Source: an uncultured bacterium (lineage in GTDB: Bacteria > Verrucomicrobiota > Kiritimatiellia > RFP12 > UBA1067). From it: a stretch of DNA of 64,000 nucleotides. The number at the start of each line of letters is the position of its first letter. Within the stretch, counting starts at the first letter, position 1. The notes under the pieces were generated by a model, which had not been told where the DNA came from, made no database searches, and saw only the letters and a list, made by a program, of their open reading frames with translations. The position numbers and the translations under genes were made by a program. Positions 1-8,983 of this stretch are shown in pieces. The stretch is from contig CADCCQ010000012.1 in the NCBI GenBank assembly GCA_902799955.1, positions 1-64,000 on the forward strand, given 5' to 3'.

Positions 1-1
1 A

Positions 2-3000
2 ACGCATACGCTGACCGTTGTCGGCGCGGCGATCTTCAACTCGCCCGTCACGAACGAGTACGGCGCGGTGTATCTCGCGGGCGCGCCCGTGCAGCTCGGA
101 TCGTCCGGTGCAATCTGTTTCGACTGCTCTGGAATGGACGTTTCCAAGGTCTATGTGGTCACACGCTTCCAGCTGACGGGCCTGACCGACCAGAACGACG
201 GGAAGGTGACGGCCATCTTCCCGACGGACCCGGACAGGTCATACGAAATCGTCTACAACACGACGGGTTCGTGCTACGACCTCGTCGTCACGCCGCTCCA
301 CAACTACGTCGTGGCGGACAACATGGTGACGACCTCGCCGACCATGACCACGGACAACATCATCGTTGGCGCGGGTGGGCTGCACCTTGAGACGCTTTCC
401 ATCCCGGACAACGCGACAGTCCTGTACGACCCGGTCAAGACGCCGATCTACGTGTGGGGCACGACGGAGGGGGCTCTCTCCATCGGCGAAGGCGTGAAGT
501 TCAAGCTCATGCCGAACTATGCGAACATGACGCTCGGCCGCGTGATCCTCTTCGCCTACAAAACAGAGTATGTGACGGGGCTCCCGGAGAATCTCAACAC
601 GCTCCTCGACGCCACGAGCATTGCGCCTGGCGCCACCTTTACCATCACGAGCGAGGATGTGCCGGACAGCACCCCCTTCAGAAAGCAGCTCGTCCTGACG
701 GTTGGCGACTACGCGAACAACGCGAAGGAGATTCGCCTGACGTGCATCGGCGACTCCATCACGCAGGGCACGACCCCGACCATCGCCGGCGCAGCTGCCA
801 GCGGCATCGCGCAGTACCGCACGTCCATCGCGGCGCGTCTCGCGGCGAATGGCTACAGGCCGAAGATGCTCGGCATCTGGAAGTACGGCGACGCGGACGG
901 GGCGAACGTCTCGCAGCCTGAGGACTGGGTCTGGCACAGCGGCATCAGCGGCGACCGGATCAAGACGGGCGGAACGCGCGGGGGCGTTCGCGACAACCTG
1001 CACATCTACCTCGACGTCGCGGGCAAGGTCGATGCGCTCACGCTCCTCATCGGCACGAACGACCTGGGTGCAGGCGACACGGCGGAGGAGACGTATGCCG
1101 CCTACACGAACCTCGTCTTCGACATCGCGCGGCAGCGTCCGGCGACGAAGATCATCGGCTCGACGATTCTCGACCGTAACGGGGCGGAGAGCGAGAACCA
1201 CGCGAAGGTCGTCGCGTTCAACGCGCTCCTCGCGGCGGACTACGCGGCGAACAGGCTCCCCGCGAACTACGTGATGCTCGACCTCTTCGCCGAAGTGCCG
1301 CTCACGTCGGGCCCGCACGGCAACTTCAGCGACGACCTGCTGCATCCGAGCTGGATAGGACACTCCGCGATCGCCGAGTGCTTCGCGGCGGGAATCACGA
1401 ACGTGCTGCCGTTCGCGTCCTACGCGGGGCCCATCGAGGACGAGGCCACGGACGCGCCGCAGACCGCGCTTGGCGTCGCTGGCATCGCGGCGACGACGGA
1501 TGGCGCTGGACTCGCAGCCTACACGAACGGCATGGTGCACGTGTTCACGATCGATCCGGCCAGCACGAACAACACGTTCACGAGCGCGCCCTACACGGCG
1601 ACGAACACGGTGACGGCACTCAACAGGCCCGTCACGAAGGCCGGCTACTTCATGGAGCTCGTGCGGAAGGGGACAAGCCGTCACCGCTGGGTGTGGGTCG
1701 ATTTCGACGCGACGGGCAAGACGCTCGACGAGATCGACTTCCCGTGGACGGGCGCGAACGTCGATCTCGTCGTGGACGACCTCCACGTGTTCTCGAACGA
1801 TGGCTCGATCCACAACATTGCGGCGAACGCCTCCGGCGTGAAGGGTGCGATCGAGGGAACGCACTTCAACTACTCCGGTACCTACGACAACGAGAACGTC
1901 CCTGGCGACATCACGGCGGGTATCTACGGCTGGAACGACACGCTTGGATCCAGCGGTGGATACGGCAGCTTCCAGGCGCACCGCATCTTCGGTGAGGGCG
2001 AGCACTGGAATGAAGGCGAGGTCCTGTTCGCGTGGAACGCATGGGGAACGTCGCAGACAAGTGCAAATGACCAGGTCGGCATCGGCACGTTCTTCTACTC
2101 CCAGGCACTGGGAGGCGATGGCAACAGCGCCGACTACACGTTCACGTCGGGTGCGTCGAATGGCGCGGCGGACACCATCACCGCCGCCGGCTACCAGGTG
2201 GTCCACTTTGAAATCTGGGCGACGTTCGACGGCGAGCCGCGCCACGGCGTGTGGTGCGGCGCGGGCATGGACGGCGACTTCGACACCGCCGCGAACTGGG
2301 AGGACGGACGCGTCCCCGCCGCCGGCGAGAACATCGACTTCAGCGCGATTCCCGCCGCGACCACGATCTCCGTGACGGGGGCGTCCACGAACAAGATCTT
2401 CGGCACCGCGACGATGGGCTCGAGCGTCGTCACCTTCACGGGCAATGTCGCGTTCGCGGGCATCACCGACACCTCGAAGGTCGCGGTGGGCGCGGATTCG
2501 ACCGTCACGATCAACGGCGACCTTGAGTTCTCCGGGAGCGGTTACCAATACGTCGTGAATACCGTCGCAGCGGGCGGCACGTTCGTTGTGACGGGCGACG
2601 TCATCGCGAAAGCGGACTTCACGGGCTATCTCTTCCATTCCAAGATTGGTGGAGGCGGTGCGGTGCAGGCGAGGGGGCTTGTCAACAACGCGACGGGCAA
2701 CTCCGATCAGTGGGCGTTCCGTATCAACTCGGACGGCGAAGGGAAGGTGTACTGGACAATTGGCGACCATGGATTGAGCGGAAGCCGGTATTTCTGGACC
2801 AATGGCAGTCGTCCGGTCGAGATACGTCCGCTCGATTCCGGATTCACCATCTCGACGAAGGTGGGCATCAACTCCGACGTCACGTTCAACACGACGGGCT
2901 CGGACGGCAATCCCTACACGATCACGATTGGCAATGGCACGAGCGGCAATGTGGAGAGGTCCGGCACGCTGAATGTGATCGGCACTGGAACGGTGGTGGA

Positions 3001-3469
3001 CAACTTCACCGAAACTTCAAGCTATGCCATGTCGGGCACCGTCAACGTCGGGAATCAGGCGATGCTCGCCGTCAACCCCGGCAAGACGATGACGACCGGC
3101 ACGATCTCCGTATCCTCCAACGCGACGCTTCAGGTGGCGCAGTCGGGCACGTTTGCGCTCGGCGGCGGTCTGACGCTCGCGGATGGCGCGATTCTCGGTT
3201 TCAACTACACGGACAGGAACAGCGCACCGGTTCTCGACGCAACGGGCAAGACGGTGACGTTCGGCGAGCAGTCGGATGTCGTCGTCAAGGTCACGGGGGC
3301 GGTGAGGCCCAAGAAGGACGCGTATGTGCTGACGAGTGGCGGCAAGTTCACAGGCGCGAACGTCTCGCTCGCGGCCGATTCCGAGACTTGGGCGAAGGCC
3401 GTGAATGTCAACGAAGACGGCAACCTTGAGCTTCAGCTCAAGAACGTCTTTATGATACTTGTCCGGTAG
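2..3469 (+). CDS. Secreted SGNH/GDSL hydrolase with long beta-strand-rich C-terminal region (5' end missing)
   Basis: The reading frame is open to the first base of the window, so the true start lies upstream; the first in-frame start-like codon is GTG at 68. Counting from that GTG, an SGNH hydrolase domain is visible: block I GDSITQG at about residue 228, block III IGTNDLG about 100 residues later, and block V DLLHPSWIGHSA, which carries the catalytic Asp and His. SGNH enzymes usually remove acyl groups from glycans or lipids. The C-terminal ~600 residues are rich in Gly, Thr, Asn and Val with loosely repeating strands, like the passenger of autotransporter-type or PVC surface proteins. The protein ends in a short hydrophobic MILVR tail. 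It is probably an exported carbohydrate esterase or adhesin; the substrate cannot be told. An inverted repeat follows the stop. Confidence 0.75.
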   Translation, partial: THTLTVVGAAIFNSPVTNEYGAVYLAGAPVQLGSSGAICFDCSGMDVSKVYVVTRFQLTGLTDQNDGKVTAIFPTDPDRSYEIVYNTTGSCYDLVVTPLHNYVVADNMVTTSPTMTTDNIIVGAGGLHLETLSIPDNATVLYDPVKTPIYVWGTTEGALSIGEGVKFKLMPNYANMTLGRVILFAYKTEYVTGLPENLNTLLDATSIAPGATFTITSEDVPDSTPFRKQLVLTVGDYANNAKEIRLTCIGDSITQGTTPTIAGAAASGIAQYRTSIAARLAANGYRPKMLGIWKYGDADGANVSQPEDWVWHSGISGDRIKTGGTRGGVRDNLHIYLDVAGKVDALTLLIGTNDLGAGDTAEETYAAYTNLVFDIARQRPATKIIGSTILDRNGAESENHAKVVAFNALLAADYAANRLPANYVMLDLFAEVPLTSGPHGNFSDDLLHPSWIGHSAIAECFAAGITNVLPFASYAGPIEDEATDAPQTALGVAGIAATTDGAGLAAYTNGMVHVFTIDPASTNNTFTSAPYTATNTVTALNRPVTKAGYFMELVRKGTSRHRWVWVDFDATGKTLDEIDFPWTGANVDLVVDDLHVFSNDGSIHNIAANASGVKGAIEGTHFNYSGTYDNENVPGDITAGIYGWNDTLGSSGGYGSFQAHRIFGEGEHWNEGEVLFAWNAWGTSQTSANDQVGIGTFFYSQALGGDGNSADYTFTSGASNGAADTITAAGYQVVHFEIWATFDGEPRHGVWCGAGMDGDFDTAANWEDGRVPAAGENIDFSAIPAATTISVTGASTNKIFGTATMGSSVVTFTGNVAFAGITDTSKVAVGADSTVTINGDLEFSGSGYQYVVNTVAAGGTFVVTGDVIAKADFTGYLFHSKIGGGGAVQARGLVNNATGNSDQWAFRINSDGEGKVYWTIGDHGLSGSRYFWTNGSRPVEIRPLDSGFTISTKVGINSDVTFNTTGSDGNPYTITIGNGTSGNVERSGTLNVIGTGTVVDNFTETSSYAMSGTVNVGNQAMLAVNPGKTMTTGTISVSSNATLQVAQSGTFALGGGLTLADGAILGFNYTDRNSAPVLDATGKTVTFGEQSDVVVKVTGAVRPKKDAYVLTSGGKFTGANVSLAADSETWAKAVNVNEDGNLELQLKNVFMILVR

Positions 3470-3493
3470 TCCTTCCGTCTTGAGCCAAATCCT

Positions 3494-3531
3494 CGAAGAC
3501 CACAAGGCCATTGTGTGCCCTGTGGTCTTCG
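3494..3531. terminator. Inverted repeat after the SGNH gene, possible terminator or mRNA-stabilising hairpin
   Basis: CGAAGACCACA (3494-3504) pairs perfectly with TGTGGTCTTCG (3521-3531), an 11-bp stem with a 16-nt loop, starting 25 bases after the stop codon. No clear T-run follows, so intrinsic termination is uncertain. Confidence 0.45.
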
Positions 3532-3533
3532 TG

Positions 3534-3578
3534 GTTATTCCGTGTGTTTCGTGTATTCCGTGGTTTTGCAATTATCTC
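3534..3578. repeat. Dispersed 45-bp ATTCCGTG-type repeat, copy 1
   Basis: This 45-bp stretch (GTTATTCCGTG...AATTATCTC) recurs at 25450-25494 with only two mismatches. Both copies are intergenic and lie next to the 3' ends of genes. The unit is built from ATTCCGTG/TTCCGTGT-like short steps. Confidence 0.75.
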
Positions 3579-3627
3579 GGATGAGAAAAGCAAATGCGCC
3601 GCCGCGCCGGACAAGCTGAGTTTTCGA

Positions 3628-3656
3628 TTGTGCGGACGATGGGTTTCTGGTATAAT
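3628..3656 (+). promoter_or_regulatory. Promoter of the GH36 gene
   Basis: TTGTGC (3628-3633), 17-bp spacer, TATAAT (3651-3656) with the extended -10 TG at 3648-3649. Transcription should begin near 3663. Confidence 0.65.
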
Positions 3657-3749
3657 TACAAGGATATGAACAAACCAAGGCCCGTTGCCGGACAAGGCAT
3701 GGAAAGGCGTGCGGCAATGCGGCCGATTCAGAAAGAGAGGAACGTCGAC

Positions 3750-5762
3750 ATGACAGGTTTCGACATAGCGATGGCAGGGTTGCTCTCCTTTGGGCAGGTG
3801 ATACCCAGTGCACAGAGGGAGATCGTAAAGCACTCTGGTCTCCAGGTGATCCATGCGGACGGCGCGGTGACGCTCCGGCTGAAGGAGACGGGCCGGACGG
3901 AGTCCGCCATCGAGGGCGGACGTGTCGTGACCGTGAAGCTGCAGGACGAGCACTATCCCGTGTACATCACGCGGCATGTACGCACGTGGAACGACTGCGA
4001 CGCCGTGGAGACCTGGTACGAGCTGCGCCACGAGGAGCCGGGGCCGGTGAGGCTGCTCCGCGCCGACAGCTTCGCTTCGCGGATCAACTGCCGGGCCGGC
4101 GTCGTGAAGGTGCTCACGCTCACGGGCGTGTGGGCACTCGAGGGGAACATCTCGGAGGCGACCGTCGCGAACGGACAGATCGCGCAGTACCGTTCGCTCG
4201 CGGGCACGCGTGACGCCTGGGAGTCGAACGCCGCGATGATGGTGAGCTTCGGCGACGACGTGGACGAGGAACGCGGCAGGGTGCTCGGCGTGGCGCTGGA
4301 GTGGACAGGCACCACCGAGAAGCGCGTGCGGCGCAGCTGGAACGGACGCGAGACGGACGTCTTCGCCGGAATCGACATGGAGACGGGTCCGTACGTCCTC
4401 GACCCCGGCAAGACCTTCACCACGCCGCGGGCGATCATCGTGTGGTCCGAGAAGGGCAAGGGCGAGGTGTCGCGTCAGTACCACCGCTGGGCGCGCCGTC
4501 ACCTGATGCCGCACGGCGACGTTCTCCACCCCATCCTGCTCAACACGTGGGAAGGCTCGTATTTCAGCTTCACCGAGAAGACGCTCACCGACATGATGGA
4601 CGGCGTGAAGGAGATGGGCGGCGAGATGCTCGTCCTCGACGACGGCTGGTTCGGGAAGGGCAAGTACGCCCGCGACGACAAGAACCGCGACAAGGCCGGC
4701 CTCGGCGACTGGGTTGTGAACCCCGCGAAGCTGCCGCACGGCCTCGCCTGGCTCGCGGACGAGGCCGCCAAGCGCGGGCTCAAGTTCGGCCTCTGGGTGG
4801 AGCCGGAGATGTGCAACGTGAAGAGCTGGCTCGCCGAGGCGCATCCCGACTGGATCCTCCGCGAGCAGAACCGCTCGCTCCTCCTCGGGCGCGGCGGTTC
4901 GCAGGTGGTGCTCGACTACACGAACCCCGCCGTGCGCGAGAACATCTTCAACCAGCTTGACGCCGTGTACGCCCAGGTGCCCACGCTCGCCTACGTGAAG
5001 TGGGACAGCAACCAGAACATCGTCAACCCCGGCTCCACCTACCTGAAGCCCGACCGCCAGCCGAACCTCTGGTACGACTACACGATCGGCCTCTACGACC
5101 TCCTCGCGAAGCTCCAGGCGAAGCGTCCGCAGATCATGGTACAGGCATGCGCCTCCGGCGGCGGGCACATGGACTTCGGCTTCCTGCGCTATGCTGACGA
5201 GTTCTGGGCGAGCGACAACACCGACCCGTTCCGCCGCGTGTTCATCCAGTGGGGCGCGTCGCAGTTCTACCCCGCGAGCGCGATGGCCTGCCACGTCACG
5301 CGGCGCGGCTCGTCGATGAAGTACCGCTTCGACGTGGCCATGACGGGACGCATGGGCTTCGAGCTGCATCCGACGAAGCTTTCGAAGGAGGACGTCGAGT
5401 TCGCGAAGGCGGCCGTCGCGGACTACAAGCGCATCCGCCCGATCGTCCAGCGCGGCGACCTCTACCGCCTCGTCTCGCCGTACGGCGGCAGGATGTCCGC
5501 GCTCATGTTCGCGAGCGAAGACAAAAGCGGCGCGGCACTCTTCGCGCTCGGGCTCGACAAGGACATCACTGTCGAGGAGACGCTGCATCTGCGCGGGCTC
5601 GACCCGGACGCGAAGTACTCCGTGACCGAGATCAACAAGGGCGCCAAACTCCACGCCGAGCTTCCGAAGGAGCCGGTCGCAGGACGCACGCTCATGGAGA
5701 AGGGAATCGCCGTCAAGCTCTCCGGCAAGTTCGACTCCGCCTCGTTTGAGCTTAGGCGGTAG
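3750..5762 (+). CDS. Alpha-galactosidase, GH36 family
   Basis: Hydrolyses terminal alpha-galactosyl residues from oligosaccharides such as raffinose-type sugars or galactomannan side chains. The 670-residue product has the GH36 order: N-terminal beta-supersandwich, central (beta/alpha)8 barrel, C-terminal beta domain. The catalytic nucleophile is Asp419 in KWDSNQ (family KWDxNR) and the acid/base is Asp489 in ASDNTDP. The barrel stretch LVLDDGWFGKG is also typical. I chose ATG 3750 because a GAGAGG Shine-Dalgarno lies 9 bp upstream. ATG 3666 is in frame, only 9 bases after the -10, and would add 28 residues if the mRNA is leaderless. No signal peptide is visible from either start, so the enzyme is probably cytoplasmic. 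Confidence 0.93.
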   Translation: MTGFDIAMAGLLSFGQVIPSAQREIVKHSGLQVIHADGAVTLRLKETGRTESAIEGGRVVTVKLQDEHYPVYITRHVRTWNDCDAVETWYELRHEEPGPVRLLRADSFASRINCRAGVVKVLTLTGVWALEGNISEATVANGQIAQYRSLAGTRDAWESNAAMMVSFGDDVDEERGRVLGVALEWTGTTEKRVRRSWNGRETDVFAGIDMETGPYVLDPGKTFTTPRAIIVWSEKGKGEVSRQYHRWARRHLMPHGDVLHPILLNTWEGSYFSFTEKTLTDMMDGVKEMGGEMLVLDDGWFGKGKYARDDKNRDKAGLGDWVVNPAKLPHGLAWLADEAAKRGLKFGLWVEPEMCNVKSWLAEAHPDWILREQNRSLLLGRGGSQVVLDYTNPAVRENIFNQLDAVYAQVPTLAYVKWDSNQNIVNPGSTYLKPDRQPNLWYDYTIGLYDLLAKLQAKRPQIMVQACASGGGHMDFGFLRYADEFWASDNTDPFRRVFIQWGASQFYPASAMACHVTRRGSSMKYRFDVAMTGRMGFELHPTKLSKEDVEFAKAAVADYKRIRPIVQRGDLYRLVSPYGGRMSALMFASEDKSGAALFALGLDKDITVEETLHLRGLDPDAKYSVTEINKGAKLHAELPKEPVAGRTLMEKGIAVKLSGKFDSASFELRR

Positions 5763-5838
5763 AACTAAAGCCGCGCAGACGAGGAGCCAGTCAAGAAGAT
5801 GGCGTGACGGACAGACGATTCTCAAAAGGGGAGGCACA

Positions 5839-8151
5839 ATGAATGCAATGTTGACCAAATCGTGGAAGCATGTCATCGCAACCGCAGTCTTCTGCGTAGC
5901 GCTGGCGTCCTCGCCGTCGTATGCGGCTTCGCAGGTCAAGGGCGCGAAGCCCGTGGACATCGCCGTGTTCGTCGGCAACGGCGCGCGGAACATCGGCGCG
6001 TTCAGGTGGATCGAGATCGCGACGCGGGCCAAGGGCTGCACGGCGACCCTCGTCGACGGCGAGGCCGTCCGCAACGGCGCCCTCGACAAGGCGGACGTCC
6101 TCGTCGTGCCCGGCGGCTGGTCGGGCGACGAGTCAAAGGACCTTGGGGAGTCCGGGCGCGAGATGGTCCGGGCGTTCGTCCGACGCGGCGGCGGGTACAT
6201 CGGGACGTGCGCCGGATGCTGCCTGGCGATGGAGTCCGCCGGTTCCCACAAGGACATGCTGAACATGATCCCGTTCACGTTCGGCCCCGCGGGGGGCGCG
6301 GCGACCATGCCCGTCAAGTTCAACAAGAGGGCGCAGGAGCTCTGCGGCATAAAGCCGGGCGTGCAGAAGATCCGCTACCACGGCGGCCCCGTCCTGATGC
6401 CATCCAGGCCGGTCGCGGACGCCAACGTCGACGTGATCGCCGTCTACGCCGGCGACATCAACGCCTACAGCGACAAGCCGAGGCCGTCGATGGCGGGCCA
6501 GGCCGCAGTCGTGGCCGGCACCTACGGGAAAGGGCGGCTGTTCGTCAGCGCCGTCCATCCCGAAAGCGACGTCCACGACCACGAGATCCTCCGGCGCGCG
6601 TTCAGGTACGTCGCCGGCCGCGAGGTGACGTGGGACTATCCCCAGAGGAAGCGCGGCCAGCTCTCCGTCGGGTTCGTCACCGACCACTCGTTCGGCGTCG
6701 CCACGGCGAGGCTCGTCCAGCGGCTCGTCACGGAAGGCGAGTTCGACGTCGTCCCGATCAGCGCCGAGGTGATAGCTAAGAACGGCGCGCTTCGTCATCT
6801 CGACGCGGTGCTCGCCCCCGGCGGATGCCCTCCGGCGGAGGGGAAGGAGAAGCCCCCGAAGAACGGCCTCTACGGGGACAACCTGGGCCGGACGCGCGAG
6901 TTCATCGGGCGCGGCGGGCGCGTCTTCGCGTGGGGTTCCGCCGCGGAGGCGGCGAGGGCGTACTGCCCAGAGGTCGCATGCGTCAAGGACGCCGAGGCCG
7001 CGCTCGCGGCGCTTCGCGCCTTCGCGGCCGAGCCGGTCCCTCCGCCTCCGCCGCTTCCCGCCAAGGTGGCGAATCCCCTCAGGGCCGGCCTCTACCACGA
7101 CAAGAGCGGCGGCAACGGGCCGATCGCGGAGATGCTGGCGATCTCCCCCGAATACGAGCTCGTCATCCTCAGCGCGGCCGACTACGGGAACGGCGGGCTT
7201 GACGGAATCGACCTCCTCGTCCAGCCGGGCGGAAGCTGCATGGGCCAGTACAACGCGATGGGCACGAACGGAGTGGTGGCGCTCAGGAACTTCATCCTCG
7301 GCGGTGGGCGCTATTACGGAGTGTGCGCCGGCGCGTTCATGGGCACGCAGCTGACGCGGACGAAGAAGCCGCGTCTCGGGCTCGTCCCGTTCCGCGACGA
7401 CGCCCCGGCGCACTACCGCGGCGGCGGGCCGATCAAGATCGAGCTGACGAAGGAGGGCCAGGAGGTGTTCGAGGGCTCGGCGAAACATCGCGTCGTGGGG
7501 TACTTCGGCGGACCGGTGCTGGTGCCGGGCGACCCGGTCGAGAACACCGACGTGAAGGTGCTGGCGACGTACGCCGGGCGCACGATCAACAACGCGAGCA
7601 TGGAGCCCGTCGAGCCGATGAACGGCAAGGCGGCGTTCGTCGGCGGCACCGTCGGCAGGGGGCGCGTGTTCCTCTCGTGTCCGCATCCTGAGTTCACCGA
7701 GTGCACTTACGACATGGTGCGCTCCGGCATCAAGTACCTGACGGGCGTCGCGCCGTCGCCGGTGAACCGCGACAGGGTCCGCGGGGCGGTGTCGGTCCTC
7801 CTCGACCTCGCCAAGGACAACGACTCGCACCGCTACTACTACAACACGTTCATGCGCGACAGGCGCTTCGACGTCCGCACGGGCGTCAACGCCAACCAAT
7901 ACCCGCACGCCGACGCCGTCGTGTTCATGACGCCGGACGACTGCAGCATGGGTCCGTCGCTGCGCAGGTTCGTCCGCCGCGGCGGGACGCTCGTCGTCGT
8001 CGCCCGCACGGACCGCGAGCGAGAGGCCGCCGCGAAGATCGCCGGCGCGAAGGTCGTCGGCGCCCTCGCAGACATCCCAGATGCCATCCTGGGCAATCCC
8101 GCCACCCGCGTTGCGCGTGGGAAAGTAAATGAGGATAAATTGCTGAAGTAG
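5839..8151 (+). CDS. Secreted four-unit class I glutamine amidotransferase-like (BPL_N-type) protein
   Basis: ATG 5839 follows a strong AAAAGGGGAGG Shine-Dalgarno and opens a signal peptide (cleavage near SYAA-S), giving 770 residues. Four Rossmann-like units follow in tandem. Units 1 and 3 keep the nucleophile-elbow cysteine of the biotin-protein-ligase-N/GATase-like fold (GTCAGC, Cys124; GVCAGA, Cys496). Units 2 (about 280-410) and 4 (about 660-770) resemble the fold but lack the cysteine. Each full unit also has a GGP(V/I) strand and a TYGKGRLF or TVGRGRVF turn. Single BPL_N proteins are known; a duplicated active/degenerate pair in one exported chain is unusual. Function unknown, perhaps glycan binding or ThuA-like trehalose/sugar handling. 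The last residues, from GKVNEDK on, come from a dispersed intergenic repeat. Confidence 0.7.
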   Translation: MNAMLTKSWKHVIATAVFCVALASSPSYAASQVKGAKPVDIAVFVGNGARNIGAFRWIEIATRAKGCTATLVDGEAVRNGALDKADVLVVPGGWSGDESKDLGESGREMVRAFVRRGGGYIGTCAGCCLAMESAGSHKDMLNMIPFTFGPAGGAATMPVKFNKRAQELCGIKPGVQKIRYHGGPVLMPSRPVADANVDVIAVYAGDINAYSDKPRPSMAGQAAVVAGTYGKGRLFVSAVHPESDVHDHEILRRAFRYVAGREVTWDYPQRKRGQLSVGFVTDHSFGVATARLVQRLVTEGEFDVVPISAEVIAKNGALRHLDAVLAPGGCPPAEGKEKPPKNGLYGDNLGRTREFIGRGGRVFAWGSAAEAARAYCPEVACVKDAEAALAALRAFAAEPVPPPPPLPAKVANPLRAGLYHDKSGGNGPIAEMLAISPEYELVILSAADYGNGGLDGIDLLVQPGGSCMGQYNAMGTNGVVALRNFILGGGRYYGVCAGAFMGTQLTRTKKPRLGLVPFRDDAPAHYRGGGPIKIELTKEGQEVFEGSAKHRVVGYFGGPVLVPGDPVENTDVKVLATYAGRTINNASMEPVEPMNGKAAFVGGTVGRGRVFLSCPHPEFTECTYDMVRSGIKYLTGVAPSPVNRDRVRGAVSVLLDLAKDNDSHRYYYNTFMRDRRFDVRTGVNANQYPHADAVVFMTPDDCSMGPSLRRFVRRGGTLVVVARTDREREAAAKIAGAKVVGALADIPDAILGNPATRVARGKVNEDKLLK

Positions 8152-8251
8152 TATGGAAACAACATTGACAACTGTTGAGAAGAACGCCGCGTGGTTACGC
8201 GGCGCGAGAAAAAAAGTTGTTCCGGTTGTTTCCAGAAGAACTTATAGGCAA
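8119..8251. repeat. Dispersed structured element, copy 1
   Basis: The conserved parts are an AGTAAATGAGGATAA box (overlapping the upstream gene's 3' end), GGAAACAAC (8155-8163) pairing with GTTGTTTCC (8225-8233), an inner ACAACT/AGTTGT helix, an 8-bp CGCCGCGT/ACGCGGCG hairpin with a GGTT loop (8185-8204), and a trailing GAAGAACTTATAGGCAA box. Related copies lie at 40758-40926 (full) and 53144-53224 (partial). Confidence 0.75.
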
Positions 8252-8304
8252 GGGGCGGTGATGCAATCTTGTGAAGACAGACAAATGAAAAAGGAGAAAC
8301 AAAA

Positions 8305-8937
8305 ATGAAGCAAATACACATCATGGCCGCCGCTGTGGCGGCGACATTCTGCATGGCGGCCTCGTCGCCTTCCGCCGCGGCGGAGGCCGCGGAGTACTCG
8401 TGCGCGCTGCGCGTCGGCACGGCCTCCGCCGACCAGTCCACGACCAAGGACGGGGGCACGACCAAGAAGTCCGGGCGCAACAAAAAGACCTCGGTCAAGA
8501 CCAAGACGACGAGCCGCAGCCTGACGTGGCCGGTGACGGTGTCGATCACCGGCAAGTCGCGGCCGCCCGCCGACTCGGTGAAGCTGAAGTGCTACTTCAT
8601 GGGGACGACCAACGGCCGCCCCGCGCTCCTCGGCGAGAAGACCGTGTCCGTGGAGCTCGACGAGAAGGGCCTGTTCAAGACAGAAGTCACCTCGCCGTCG
8701 GAGAAGCTCGTGCACACGACGACCAGGACGAACAGCCGCGGGCGGCGAAACTACGGAGGCGGCAGAAACCGCTCTTCGTCGTTGAAGACCGAGACTACGG
8801 GCTCGCGCGTGACGGGGTGCATAATCCAGCTGGTTGTCAATGGCAAGGTCGAAAGGGCCTATACGTCCAACTCCAACTGGAGCAAGGCCGCGAGGAACCC
8901 GTCGCTCACGGAGTCCGATATCCTCGGCACGAAGTGA
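8305..8937 (+). CDS. Small basic secreted protein of unknown function
   Basis: ATG 8305 follows AAAAGGAGAAAC. The 210-residue product has a signal peptide (cleavage near AAA-EAAEY). The mature part holds two low-complexity basic stretches rich in Lys, Thr, Ser, Arg and Gly (about residues 45-75 and 145-165) separated by a predicted beta-strand region. I recognise no catalytic motif or family. It lies just downstream of the dispersed structured element and before the export operon; a link to that exporter is possible but not shown. Confidence 0.6.
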   Translation: MKQIHIMAAAVAATFCMAASSPSAAAEAAEYSCALRVGTASADQSTTKDGGTTKKSGRNKKTSVKTKTTSRSLTWPVTVSITGKSRPPADSVKLKCYFMGTTNGRPALLGEKTVSVELDEKGLFKTEVTSPSEKLVHTTTRTNSRGRRNYGGGRNRSSSLKTETTGSRVTGCIIQLVVNGKVERAYTSNSNWSKAARNPSLTESDILGTK

Positions 8938-8967
8938 CACCCGCCCCTTCATTTTTCGCCCGTCCTG

Positions 8968-8976
8968 TGGTATAAT
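8968..8976 (+). promoter_or_regulatory. Extended -10 promoter of the export operon
   Basis: TGGTATAAT with a weak TTCATT at 8948-8953. The -10 ends 7 bases before ATG 8984, so transcription should start at or one base before the start codon (leaderless mRNA). Confidence 0.7.
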
Positions 8977-8983
8977 ATCCACT

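Noticed and set aside
239-2770. 843-codon open frame on the minus strand opposite the SGNH gene
   Set aside because: Its product is dominated by Arg, Val, Asp and Glu with no domain, as expected for the reverse strand of a GC-rich gene; the plus-strand frame has clear SGNH motifs.
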